Positions 25,973 to 34,814 of a stretch of DNA of 64,000 nucleotides are shown in pieces. The notes below the pieces were generated by a model. The model was not told the origin of the DNA. It did no database searches and was given only the letters and a program-made list of their open reading frames with translations. Made by a program: the position numbers and the translations under genes. Source of the stretch: Eilatimonas milleporae. GTDB taxonomy: Bacteria; Pseudomonadota; Alphaproteobacteria; Sphingomonadales; Kordiimonadaceae. Numbering within the stretch: the stretch's first letter is position 1; every line of letters begins with the position of its first letter. Where the stretch lies: the NCBI RefSeq assembly GCF_003688555.1, contig NZ_REFR01000009.1:496001-560000 (forward strand). Reading direction: 5' to 3'.

Positions 25973-26896
25973 ATGACAGCGCTCTTTTCCACATTCCCCC
26001 GCATTGGGGCCGGCGGTGCGGCCATGCGCCGTCTGGCATGGACCGCCTGCCTTATGGCGGCGATGACGGGCACGGCCTCCGCCGCTGCCGAGGGCACGCG
26101 GACAAAAGGCCCGGCTCCGACCGACATCTCCGCCGTGGTGCGGGCCGAGGGCGTGGACCCGGCCCGGGCGGCTCTTCTGATCATACGGCGGCGGGACCGG
26201 GCGGAATGGCGATCGGGCGGTGACAGGATCGGCAGGCGTTTCCCGCCCGCCTCCACATCGAAAATCCCCCATACCCTGATCGCGCTGGAAACCGGCCTCG
26301 CCGGGGACGGCGAAACCCGCTTTGAATGGGACGGGGTGGAACGCGCCCTGCCAGTCTGGAATCAGGACCAGACGCTGGCGACCGCCTTCGCCCGGTCCGC
26401 CGTCTGGGTTTATCAACGCATCACCAGCCGTCTGGGCCGCGGTGTCATGTCGGACTGGATCACCCGGTTCGGATACGGCAATGCCGATGTGGGCGGCGAA
26501 AACGACCTCACCACATACTGGCTGCGCGGACCGCTGGCCATTTCCGCGCGCGAACAGACCGTTTTTCTGGAAAAGCTGATCGACCGCACCCTGCCCCTGT
26601 CGGACCGCACCTATGATATCGGCCGGCGGGTCATACGCACCGAATCCGGCGAAGGTTGGTCCCTGTACTCAAAAACCGGATGGCGCCAGGACGGGGTGAA
26701 TACCGATATCGGCTGGTATGTCGGCTGGCTGGAAACGGCGAACCCGGATACGGGCACGAATAAGGGCATGATGACGGGCGATACCTATGTCTTTGCCTTC
26801 AACATGGACATGCCCGACCCGGCGCAGGACGTGCCGAAACGTATCCGGGCCGTCAAGGCCGCATTGTCGCGCATCGGTGCCCTGCCAGCCCCCTGA
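25973..26896 (+). CDS. Class D (OXA-type) beta-lactamase
   Basis: 307 residues; ATG 25973 follows GGGAGGG. A signal peptide is predicted after the second Met (MRRLAWTACLMAAMTGTASA), so the mature enzyme is periplasmic. The class D motifs are all present: SxxK as S94-T-S-K97 in PPASTSKIPH, SxV as S142-A-V in RSAVWVYQ, YGN at 168-170, the conserved Trp in TYWLRGPLAI (183) and KTG at 244-246 in SKTGW. These enzymes hydrolyse beta-lactams through a serine made reactive by a carboxylated lysine. The gene is chromosomal and single, with no mobile sequences next to it, so it is probably intrinsic. The resistance spectrum cannot be predicted. Confidence 0.92.
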   Translation: MTALFSTFPRIGAGGAAMRRLAWTACLMAAMTGTASAAAEGTRTKGPAPTDISAVVRAEGVDPARAALLIIRRRDRAEWRSGGDRIGRRFPPASTSKIPHTLIALETGLAGDGETRFEWDGVERALPVWNQDQTLATAFARSAVWVYQRITSRLGRGVMSDWITRFGYGNADVGGENDLTTYWLRGPLAISAREQTVFLEKLIDRTLPLSDRTYDIGRRVIRTESGEGWSLYSKTGWRQDGVNTDIGWYVGWLETANPDTGTNKGMMTGDTYVFAFNMDMPDPAQDVPKRIRAVKAALSRIGALPAP

Positions 26897-27310
26897 CACC
26901 TTCATCCATGCCTGACCGCTTTCCTTGATAGCGGCAGCTTCCCTGCACCGTTCAAGACGCGTCTGCCGTGGCAGAACGCCCGGGGCGGGCCACCATCCGG
27001 CGGCCCGGCAGGCATGGCCATGGGCATTGCGGCAGACATTGCCGCCCGCCGGTCCCGACGGGCAATATTGCCGCCGCGCTCTCTCATTTACCGAACGCAC
27101 AACATGTTGCCATTCCTGGGGTTTTATAAAATTCCGGATTCTGGCCCGCCCCTTGCTTTCCATTGCGGCGAGGCAAAATCGCCCTCATGAGCGACCGGAC
27201 AGTCACCGACCGCTCTCCCCCATGGCAGAACCGCCAGCCAAGTATGGTCTCCGGACCGGCCTGCGTGCCGGTCGCGGACCGACCGACAGGACAAGGCGAC
27301 GGATACCGGC
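26897..27310. other. Leader region of the fliK-flgD-flgE operon
   Basis: 414 bp between the beta-lactamase gene and fliK. It holds the sigma-54 type promoter at 27141-27157; otherwise only short antisense or out-of-frame open frames are seen. Confidence 0.5.
27141..27157 (+). promoter_or_regulatory. Sigma-54 (RpoN) type promoter upstream of fliK
   Basis: CTGGCCCGCCCCTTGCT matches the YTGGCACGNNNNTTGCW consensus, with GG at -24 and GC at -12, one base off in the left part. It lies about 155 bp before fliK and fits late flagellar genes controlled by the FlbD-type activator encoded at 41182. Confidence 0.75.
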
Positions 27311-29203
27311 ATGACCTCTGCCATCGACATTCTGGACTTTTTCGCGCCCCGGACGGGCGACCGCAAATCGGGCGCCGGCAACAGCGCCGTTCAGGGCGTC
27401 GAGCCTTTTTCCGCATTTCTCGATGCGGACAGGACGGAAGAAAACAACCGCAGGGATACGAGGGCGTCCAAAGGCGACAAATACGAAGACGACAGATCGA
27501 CCGCCCGCAACAGGGATGACGACAGCCGCAATGCCCGCGATACCGACACCCGCGATGCGGACAGGCGTGACGCCGATGCGGCGTCAGAACCCCGGCGCGG
27601 TCGCGGTATAGAACGAAACAGCACGGACGGGCACGCCCCATCAGCCGATGCCACCACCGACGGACCGGCGGCACAGAGCGCGCAGGATACACCCGGCGCG
27701 ACCCCGGCGGCCTCCGCAACAGGGACAGAAACACAGTCAGACACTGCCGCCACCGTGGCGGGAAACCCGTCCCTGACGGCACACGACACCCCATCCGCCA
27801 CGGCTGCGGACCCGGCATTCACGACCGGAGGCACAACCCACTCAGGGGCTGTAACAGCCAGCGAACAGGCCGTACCCGCGACAACGCAGGGCCGCCAGGC
27901 TACAGACAGTGCGGCCACGCAGGCGTCACAAGCAGGGACGGTTCAGGCACAGACACCGGCAGGCACATCCGGCGGCACTCAGACGGCCGCGGCACAAGCC
28001 TCCGGGGAAGAGGCACCGGGCACACAGCCCCATAAGGCACAGACAGCCCCGTCCAGCGCGGCGCAGGTGCCCCAAACATCGATACCTCAGGAACAAACCG
28101 TCCCAGCCCAGATCACCCCGGCCCAGACCGTTTCGCCCCGGACCGTTTCAACCCAGGCAGCCGCAAATCCGGTACAGGATGCACAGGCACCGGGTACGGC
28201 ACAGGCACAGGGCGCCGCACAGCAGTCGGCACACGACGGTAAAACGGCAAAAACCGACGGCACCGGCGAAACCGCACAGACGACACAGGCCGCATCAGGC
28301 ACTGCCGCCAGCGCTGCCGGTCAGGCCGGCGCGGCCCAAACCGGTACGAGCCAAACCGCTGCGACAAAGACCGCCCAGCGGCCCGCATCGCTGGCAGGCG
28401 CCAAACGCACGGCCATCATTGCGTCAGGTCACGGTACCGGCGGTACGGCCGACGCCACGCGAACCGGCGGTGCCGTGGACGCCAAACTCACCCCCGTACC
28501 GCCCACACCGGTCCAACCACAGCCGAACCCGGCCGGCGCCGCGCAAACACCGCTGACGCCGGAGCGGCTGGCAGGCTTCAGCGACAGCCAGCCGTTCGGC
28601 CCCATCGGCGGCGGCCTCAGCAGCCTGAACGGCGAGGCGGATCCCCTGATGGGCCAGCGCCTGTTCGGCGCGCGGCCGTCCCCCTCGCTCGGCTCGCAGG
28701 TGTCGCAGCAGTTAAACGCCCATATCAGCCGTGCCGTTTCCGACGGGCGGCAGGAATTCACCATGCGGCTCGACCCGCCGGAACTGGGCAAGCTGATGGT
28801 ACGCCTGCAATTCAGCGACAGCGGCACCATCCGTGCCCAGGTTCTGGTGCAGCGCCCGGAAACGCTGGACCTGTTGCAGCGCGACCTGCGCGGGCTTGAA
28901 CGGGCGCTGGAGGCAGGCGGCCACAAGCTGGACGGCGGCATCGACCTTGGTCTCGACAAGGATGGCGGGCAAAGCGCCGGCCGCAGCTTCACCGAACTGG
29001 TTCAGGCGGAACGCATGGAAGAACAGCGGCACCGGATCGCCGCCTCGCTCGGCCTTGACGGCGATGATGACGCCGAGACCGCAGGGGCTGACGGAAACGG
29101 GGCTGATGGAAACGGCGCCGCCGGCGATACCGGCGAAACCATCCCGCTCGACGCCATTCTCGACGCGGTGACACCGGAAACCGGTGTGGACGTCAGGGTT
29201 TAA
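27311..29203 (+). CDS. fliK: Flagellar hook-length control protein FliK
   Basis: 630 residues. A very long Ala/Thr/Gln/Pro-rich middle (about 110-400) acts as the molecular ruler and is probably unfolded. The C-terminal FliK domain (about 470-555) contains MRLDPPELGKLMVRLQFSD and RPETLDLLQRDLRGLERALE, the region that switches export specificity from rod-hook to filament proteins. An acidic tail follows. It is exported by the flagellar type III system and measures hook growth. It precedes flgD (22 nt) and flgE, the hook cap and hook protein, in one operon. A second, more divergent FliK-like protein is encoded at 46930. Confidence 0.88.
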   Translation: MTSAIDILDFFAPRTGDRKSGAGNSAVQGVEPFSAFLDADRTEENNRRDTRASKGDKYEDDRSTARNRDDDSRNARDTDTRDADRRDADAASEPRRGRGIERNSTDGHAPSADATTDGPAAQSAQDTPGATPAASATGTETQSDTAATVAGNPSLTAHDTPSATAADPAFTTGGTTHSGAVTASEQAVPATTQGRQATDSAATQASQAGTVQAQTPAGTSGGTQTAAAQASGEEAPGTQPHKAQTAPSSAAQVPQTSIPQEQTVPAQITPAQTVSPRTVSTQAAANPVQDAQAPGTAQAQGAAQQSAHDGKTAKTDGTGETAQTTQAASGTAASAAGQAGAAQTGTSQTAATKTAQRPASLAGAKRTAIIASGHGTGGTADATRTGGAVDAKLTPVPPTPVQPQPNPAGAAQTPLTPERLAGFSDSQPFGPIGGGLSSLNGEADPLMGQRLFGARPSPSLGSQVSQQLNAHISRAVSDGRQEFTMRLDPPELGKLMVRLQFSDSGTIRAQVLVQRPETLDLLQRDLRGLERALEAGGHKLDGGIDLGLDKDGGQSAGRSFTELVQAERMEEQRHRIAASLGLDGDDDAETAGADGNGADGNGAAGDTGETIPLDAILDAVTPETGVDVRV

Positions 29204-29225
29204 GGGACAGGCAAGGACAGGACCG

Positions 29226-29885
29226 ATGGAAATTACAGGCACCAATTTCGCGCAGCCCGTCAGCCGCAGCCAGCAATCGACGCTCGGCATTGCGAATGAT
29301 TTCGAGACATTCCTGAGCCTTCTGACGACCCAGTTGGAAAATCAGGACCCGCTCGACCCGCTCGATACCAATGAATTCACCGACCAGCTGGTGCAATTCA
29401 GCGGGGTTGAACAACAGATCCAGACGAACCAGAACCTGGAACTGCTCAGTGCGCAACTGAATGCCGCCACCACGGCGAACATGGCCTCTTTCCTGGGCCG
29501 GGGTGCGGTCATCGACAGCAACATCGCCGACCATCTTGAAACCGGGGCGACCTGGGAATACCAGCTGGCCGGCACTGCGGACATTTCCACGCTGAGAGTG
29601 ATGAACGCCGACGGCGAGACAGTCTTCGAGACGCCGGGCGCCCTGCCCGAGGGCCGCCATGTCTTCCACTGGGACGGCCGGGACACCGAAGGCAATGTTC
29701 TGCCGCCGGGCAGCTATTCCCTTGAGGTCGAGACCACAACCGCCGACGGCGCCAATATCGGCAATGAGGTTTTTGCCGCCGAAATCATCCGGGAAATCGA
29801 TATGAGCGGCGGCGTGCCCTTCTTCACCGTGGGCTCCACCCGGGTCACACAGGATGAAATTCTGCGCCTGATCCTGACACAATAG
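29226..29885 (+). CDS. flgD: Flagellar hook assembly protein FlgD (hook cap)
   Basis: 219 residues from ATG 29226, with AAGGAC upstream. The conserved N-terminus FETFLSLLTTQLENQDPLDPL and QLVQFSGVEQQIQTNQNLE are diagnostic. A C-terminal Tudor-FnIII-like domain with FHWDGRDTEGNVLPPGSYSL follows. FlgD caps the growing hook, guides FlgE polymerisation and is discarded when the hook is complete. It sits between fliK and flgE. Confidence 0.95.
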   Translation: MEITGTNFAQPVSRSQQSTLGIANDFETFLSLLTTQLENQDPLDPLDTNEFTDQLVQFSGVEQQIQTNQNLELLSAQLNAATTANMASFLGRGAVIDSNIADHLETGATWEYQLAGTADISTLRVMNADGETVFETPGALPEGRHVFHWDGRDTEGNVLPPGSYSLEVETTTADGANIGNEVFAAEIIREIDMSGGVPFFTVGSTRVTQDEILRLILTQ

Positions 29886-30018
29886 GCGCGAAAAGAACAT
29901 GTTAGGCCGGACCGAGAATGGACCGGCATCGCCCGGCGCGGTTGAGACACCCGCCCAGGGCAACAGCAGAAGGCGAAAATGACCATGACACGCGAAAGAG
30001 TAACAGGAGACTGAAACC

Positions 30019-31419
30019 ATGGCATTTAGTGCCCTCGCGGCCGGCGTATCCGGTCTGCAGGCCTTCTCGGAAGGCATCGGCGTCATCGCCGACAATATTA
30101 CCAATGTGAACACCGTCGGCTACAAGGAGACCCGTTCGCGTTTCTCCACCCTGGTCACGGAAACAAACGCCATCACCAGCTATTCACCGGGCGGCGTGCG
30201 CGGGTTCAGCGACACACTGGTCAGCCGGCAGGGGTTGCTACAACCATCCGCCTCGCCGACCGATATCGCCGTGGACGGGGCCGGCTTCTTTGTCGTGCGG
30301 GACGCGGACAACGCCAATGACCAGACAGGCGAACTGCTCTTCACCCGCGCCGGCAGCTTCCAGCAGGATCCGGAAGGGTTCCTGCGCAACACGGCCGGGC
30401 TGGCGCTGCTGGGCTGGCCTGTCGACAGCCAGGGCAACCTGCCGGTCAATCTGAATGACCCGAGCGAACTGCAACCGATCAACGTCAACCAGTTCAACGG
30501 ACTGGCGCAGGCAACCACGTCGGTCTCGATCGAAGCCAACCTACAGGGCACCGGCGCCGTCAACACCGCCTATGCCACCGCTATCGGCGCGGGCGGTGTC
30601 GGCGCCATGGCGCGCAACAACGATCCGACCACCACGACGAACGCGGCCACGCCCGATTTCGAAACCAATGTACAGATTTTTGACAGCCAGGGCCGTGCCA
30701 TCACGGTGAATTTCGGTTTCGCCAAGACCGCCGCCAACACCTGGGCACTTGAGATTTATGCCGCCGATCCGACACAGCTTGACGGTACCAACCATCCGAA
30801 CGGCCTGATTGCGAACGGTGAAATCTCCTTCAATACCGACGGCACGCTGGACCTGGGGAACAGCCAGCTTTTCCAGGGCAATACAGCGACCACGGACGTT
30901 CTGGGCAGCGGCGCGGGCATCGACATCACATTCGACAATTCGGTCATTGAAGTCGATACGGCCTCCGTCGTTTTCGACTTCGGCACGGACGGCCTGCGTG
31001 ATGGTCTGACCCAGGGGGTGGAACCGTCGGCCCTGTCATCCTCGAACGTGGATGGGGCTGCCTTCGGCGGTGTCGACGGGATCCGGATCGATGAAAACGG
31101 CGATGTCTTCGCCCTGTTTGAGAACGGTCTGTTCCGCAATGTCTTCAAACTGCCGGTGGCGACCCTGCCCAACCCCGACGGCATGCAGCGCCGCCAGGGC
31201 AACGCCTTTGCCGCCTCCGACAGTTCCGGGGATTTCAGCTTCATCCGGGCCCGGACCGGCGGCGCGGGACGGATTTCACCCAATTCCCTGGAACAGTCCA
31301 CCGTCGATCTCGCCAATGAATTCGCCGAGCTGATCAAGGTGCAGCGGGCCTTTTCCGCCTCAACCCGGATCATCACCACATCGGATGAGGTTCTGGAGGA
31401 ACTGACCCGGCTGATCTAG
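30019..31419 (+). CDS. flgE: Flagellar hook protein FlgE
   Basis: 466 residues; an AACAGGAGAC ribosome site precedes ATG 30019. The N-terminal rod/hook motif (LAAGVSGLQAFSEGIGVIADNITNVNTVGY) and the C-terminal helix (VDLANEFAELIKVQRAFSAS ... ITTSDEVLEELTRL) are the coiled-coil D0 parts of the axial family. The middle is variable surface domain. It builds the flexible hook after export by the flagellar type III system. A bidirectional terminator follows the stop. Confidence 0.95.
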   Translation: MAFSALAAGVSGLQAFSEGIGVIADNITNVNTVGYKETRSRFSTLVTETNAITSYSPGGVRGFSDTLVSRQGLLQPSASPTDIAVDGAGFFVVRDADNANDQTGELLFTRAGSFQQDPEGFLRNTAGLALLGWPVDSQGNLPVNLNDPSELQPINVNQFNGLAQATTSVSIEANLQGTGAVNTAYATAIGAGGVGAMARNNDPTTTTNAATPDFETNVQIFDSQGRAITVNFGFAKTAANTWALEIYAADPTQLDGTNHPNGLIANGEISFNTDGTLDLGNSQLFQGNTATTDVLGSGAGIDITFDNSVIEVDTASVVFDFGTDGLRDGLTQGVEPSALSSSNVDGAAFGGVDGIRIDENGDVFALFENGLFRNVFKLPVATLPNPDGMQRRQGNAFAASDSSGDFSFIRARTGGAGRISPNSLEQSTVDLANEFAELIKVQRAFSASTRIITTSDEVLEELTRLI

Positions 31420-31479
31420 GCCAGGCGGACGATCAAGACCACTTTTTCGCAGTCAGTCTCAAAAAACGGCAGTCTCAAA

Positions 31480-31513
31480 AAAGCGGGCCGGACAAAACAG
31501 TCCGGCCCGCTTT
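31480..31513. terminator. Bidirectional rho-independent terminator between flgE and agmatinase gene
   Basis: Perfect 14-bp arms, AAAGCGGGCCGGAC and GTCCGGCCCGCTTT, with loop AAAACA. It serves the rightward flgE and the leftward polyamine operon, which converge here. Just upstream, GCAGTCTCAAAAAA-like sequence is duplicated. Confidence 0.9.
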
Positions 31514-31548
31514 CGTCATATTCAGTCCCGAGCGCCAGCGCACCCGCA

Positions 31549-32457
31549 TCACGGCGCCCGCCCGTCGAACGCATACGCCAGAATTTTATAGGCCAGCTTC
31601 GCCGCCAGAAAATCGGCGGCATGATATCCCTTGATCGGCGCCAGCTCGTTTATATCGGCGCCGACAATGGTCCCAGCGGCAGACGCCGCCTTGATGATGG
31701 CCATGGCATCGTTCCAGAACAGGCCGCCCGGCTCGGGCGTGCCGGTCGCCGGCATCAGGGACGCGTCAAATCCGTCCAGGTCAAAGGTCAGATAAACCGG
31801 GCGCCCTTTCAGCGGCGTGACGATTTCGTCCACCCGCCAGGCATCGCGGTCCTTGCCCCAGTGGATGCGGATACGGTGACGGTTGGCCTCCAGAAAGGGA
31901 ATTTCCTCCGCCGAAATATTGCGGATACCGACACTGACAAGCTCGACCCCCGGATGGTCGAGAACCCGCCGCAGGGCTGCGGCGTGCGAATAATGCTCGC
32001 CCTCATACCCGTCGCGCAAATCCGCATGGGCATCGAAATGCAGAACGATCAAATCGTCATATCGGTCCAGAAACGGGCGGATGGCCCCCGGCGTGATGGC
32101 ATGCTCCCCACCGAAGACAAACGGAAACTTACCCGCCGACAGCAGGGTCTCCGTCATATGGGCCAGCCGGTCCAGTGCCGCCGGTATGTCCCGGCCGTCC
32201 ACCGGCGGTTCGTCAACGGTGACGATACCGATATCGCGGAACGGTTCGCGCCACAAATCCTCGTCGAACAGCTCGACCTCATGGCTGGCGGCAATCATCG
32301 CGGCCGGGCCCTGCGCCGTGCCGCCGCCGTAGGAAACGCTGGCTTCCAGACCGTAGGGCACGACCACGGCCCGCGCGCTGTCGAAATCGGCGGCATCCTC
32401 TTCCGCCAGACCGAGAAAGCCGTCTGCTGGGGCCATCAGGGGAAAGGGCGCGCGCAT
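31549..32457 (-). CDS. speB: Agmatinase / arginase-family ureohydrolase
   Basis: 302 residues with the binuclear Mn site of the arginase family: His in GGEHAITPG, DAHADLRDGY, the SHAAALRR region and DLDGFDASLMP. These enzymes cut a guanidino group to urea; the sequence length and GxEH style match agmatinases, which turn agmatine into putrescine. It lies 4 nt downstream of the deoxyhypusine-synthase-like gene and is the last gene of the leftward polyamine operon. Substrates other than agmatine, such as a longer guanidino-polyamine made by the neighbouring enzymes, are possible. Confidence 0.82.
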   Translation of the reverse strand: MRAPFPLMAPADGFLGLAEEDAADFDSARAVVVPYGLEASVSYGGGTAQGPAAMIAASHEVELFDEDLWREPFRDIGIVTVDEPPVDGRDIPAALDRLAHMTETLLSAGKFPFVFGGEHAITPGAIRPFLDRYDDLIVLHFDAHADLRDGYEGEHYSHAAALRRVLDHPGVELVSVGIRNISAEEIPFLEANRHRIRIHWGKDRDAWRVDEIVTPLKGRPVYLTFDLDGFDASLMPATGTPEPGGLFWNDAMAIIKAASAAGTIVGADINELAPIKGYHAADFLAAKLAYKILAYAFDGRAP

Positions 32458-32461
32458 CCGG

Positions 32462-33535
32462 CTATTCCTGAAACAGCTTGGCGAAATTGCGTCGCGGGCG
32501 GCCCTGCCAGGCGCCGCGGTGATACAGGTCGGACGCGATCAGCGGCACCACCGTCGTTGCCTCGGCATAGACCATCTGTTCAAAAACCGTGTCCACCTTG
32601 CCCCAGCTTGACGCCTCCTTCAGCGTCGATGACGAGCAGGCCCCGTCGCGCACGTCCGCCACGGTGACCTGAACGGCGTATTTGTGCATTTCCGCCTCTT
32701 TGCCAAGAATTTCGGCACACACCACCGTATCCTGCACGAAATTTTTCGGTACCCCGCCACCGACCATGAACAGGCCCGTGGTGCCCGCGGCGATCTTGAT
32801 ATCCGTCAGCTCGCGGAAATCGGCGACGCTGTCGATGGTCATATGCGCGCCCGGCCGTTCCACCTGATGTTTCACCAGGCCGAAGCCGGCCGAACAGTCG
32901 GAAAACGCCGGCACGAAAATGGGCACATTATGGTCGAAACAGGCCTCGATCAGGCTGCCGCGCTTTTTCGCGTTATCCTTCAGCCAACGGCCCATCTCGT
33001 GGATGAACGCCCGGCTGGAATAGGCGCGGGGCTCCAGGCTGTCGGCAATTTCCTTGATGGTATGGTCGCAGGCCTGCAACTCTTCCTCATCGATATAGGT
33101 GTCGTAGATGCGGTCGATATACAGGTCGCGCAGACGTCCGTCGTCCATGAAGGCATCGCCCTGATAATGTTTGAAGCCCAGCGCCTCGAAAAAGTCCATG
33201 TCGACGATGGACGCCCCGGTGGCGACGATTGCATCGACGATCCCGGCCTCGACCAGATCGCGGTAGACATGCATGCAGCCGGCGGCCGAGGTCGATCCCG
33301 CCAGCGTCAGGATGACGGAACAGTCCCGGTCCTCCAGCGCCCGGTTCAGAATGCGGGCGGCACGGGCGGTATCGCGCGATGTGAAGGACATTTTCTCCAT
33401 CGCGTCGATCAGAGGCCGGGCGTCAAACTGCTTGATGTCGAAATGTTCGACCGGGGTGGACAAAAGGGCCGCTTTTTCATTGCCGCCCGGGCCTTGCGGG
33501 GCCGGCGCGGCGGTCTCGGTGGGTGCTTCAGACAT
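32462..33535 (-). CDS. Deoxyhypusine-synthase-like aminobutyl/aminopropyl transferase
   Basis: 357 residues from ATG 33535, which has GAGGAAAC upstream; the open frame begins further on without coding signs. It has the NAD-binding fold and motifs of deoxyhypusine synthase: LTLAGSTSAAGCMHVYRDLVEAG, VATGASIVDMDFFEALG, VPIFVPAFSDCSAGFG, and GGGVPKNFVQDT with the lysine that corresponds to the imine-forming residue of the eukaryotic enzyme. Bacteria lack eIF5A, and bacterial homologues are linked to spermidine or homospermidine synthesis. Sandwiched between a decarboxylase gene and an agmatinase gene, it most likely transfers an alkylamine group in polyamine synthesis. The exact product is open. 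Confidence 0.85.
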   Translation of the reverse strand: MSEAPTETAAPAPQGPGGNEKAALLSTPVEHFDIKQFDARPLIDAMEKMSFTSRDTARAARILNRALEDRDCSVILTLAGSTSAAGCMHVYRDLVEAGIVDAIVATGASIVDMDFFEALGFKHYQGDAFMDDGRLRDLYIDRIYDTYIDEEELQACDHTIKEIADSLEPRAYSSRAFIHEMGRWLKDNAKKRGSLIEACFDHNVPIFVPAFSDCSAGFGLVKHQVERPGAHMTIDSVADFRELTDIKIAAGTTGLFMVGGGVPKNFVQDTVVCAEILGKEAEMHKYAVQVTVADVRDGACSSSTLKEASSWGKVDTVFEQMVYAEATTVVPLIASDLYHRGAWQGRPRRNFAKLFQE

Positions 33536-33581
33536 CTCGGTTTCCTCAAATCGGGGTAAAAATGCCCTGGTCGCCATGGCT

Positions 33582-34814
33582 TCAGGGGCCGACGGCGACC
33601 AGTGTGTCGGAATAAAATCCATTGAAACGGGTTTGCATGGCCTGCCCGTATGCGCCCAGATGGGCGAACCGGATCAGGTCGCCCTCGCGCACGCAGGACG
33701 GCAGATAAAACGGCCCCTTCATATGGTCCAGGCTGTCACAAGTGGGGCCGAACAGCTCAAACGGCTCTTCGTCGCACAGCACCGCACGGCCGTCCGACGG
33801 TTTCAGTGTCACGGGAAACGGCCATGCCGGCTGGCCGGCGTCGAACAGGCTGCCATAGGTGCCGTCATTCAGATACAGCGCCCGGCCCCGCCGCATCTCG
33901 ACACGGGCCAGAACGCTGCCGGCTTGGGCCACCAAGGCGCGGCCGGGCTCGCACAGCAGGGGCATGTCGCGCAAGCCGACCGCCTCGGCCGTCCGGCTGA
34001 TCGCATCCAGATACGCCTCAAGGGGCGGTGGCGTCATGCCGGGATAGGTCACGGGAAAACCGCCGCCGACGTCAAGCGCATCGACAGGCACACCCGCCCT
34101 GTCAATCAGGGCGGCCACTTCGCTGAGCGCCCGCGCATAGGACAGCGGGTCCATGCACTGCGACCCCAGATGGAAACACAGCCCCAGACGGGCCGCGAAC
34201 GGCCGCGCCGCGCCCAGCAGAGCCGGCACCTGCGCAGGCGCGGCGCCGAACTTCCCGGACAGATCATAGGCCGCCGCGCCGCTGTCACGGCTCATCCGCA
34301 GGAACAGCGACAGGTCGCGGGCCCCGCCGGTTTCTTCCATGATCTTGGCCAGTTCGTCCGGACCGTCAAAGGCAAAGGCCCGCACGCCGAGCCCGTAGGC
34401 CTCGCGGATCGCCGGCCGCGACTTGACGGGATGCATGAAGTACAGCACGGCCCGGGGCAGGACCGCGCGGACCAACCGGACCTCGCGGATGGATGCCACA
34501 TCGAAAGCCCGCACACCGCCCAGCCATGCCAGGCGCAGCACCGCCGGTGACGGATTGGCCTTGACCGCATACAGGACCTTGCCCCGGAACCGTTCGACAA
34601 AAAACCGCGCCCGGTCCACCACCCGGTCAGGGTACAGCAGGTGCAGCGGATCATCCTGCATATGATCCCGCACGGCAGCGTTTTCGTCCGGAGAACGCGG
34701 CAGATCGGCCAGCGCCCAGTCAAGACCGTCTTCCGGCAGCGTCAACGGCAATAAGCCGTCATGAACCGCATTTTCCGCCCGGTCCAACCGGGCCAAAGGC
34801 ATCAGAAGGGACAT
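33582..34814 (-). CDS. PLP-dependent ornithine/lysine/arginine decarboxylase (alanine-racemase fold)
   Basis: 410 residues of the fold-type III decarboxylase family. VLYAVKANP carries the PLP lysine, HLGSQ and DVGGGFPVTY bind the phosphate, CEPGRALVA interacts with PLP, and FGPTCDSLD supplies the catalytic cysteine from the other subunit. These enzymes give putrescine, cadaverine or agmatine from basic amino acids; the neighbouring agmatinase makes arginine or ornithine the plausible substrates. It is the first gene of the leftward polyamine operon. An N-terminal extension of about 45 residues precedes the usual core. Confidence 0.88.
   Translation of the reverse strand: MSLLMPLARLDRAENAVHDGLLPLTLPEDGLDWALADLPRSPDENAAVRDHMQDDPLHLLYPDRVVDRARFFVERFRGKVLYAVKANPSPAVLRLAWLGGVRAFDVASIREVRLVRAVLPRAVLYFMHPVKSRPAIREAYGLGVRAFAFDGPDELAKIMEETGGARDLSLFLRMSRDSGAAAYDLSGKFGAAPAQVPALLGAARPFAARLGLCFHLGSQCMDPLSYARALSEVAALIDRAGVPVDALDVGGGFPVTYPGMTPPPLEAYLDAISRTAEAVGLRDMPLLCEPGRALVAQAGSVLARVEMRRGRALYLNDGTYGSLFDAGQPAWPFPVTLKPSDGRAVLCDEEPFELFGPTCDSLDHMKGPFYLPSCVREGDLIRFAHLGAYGQAMQTRFNGFYSDTLVAVGP

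Noticed and set aside
27391-27918. Leftward frame opposite fliK
   Set aside because: Ala/Ser/Val-rich shadow of the low-complexity FliK linker.
31621-32667. 348-codon rightward frame opposite the agmatinase gene
   Set aside because: Antisense shadow without motif; the sense protein has a complete metal site.
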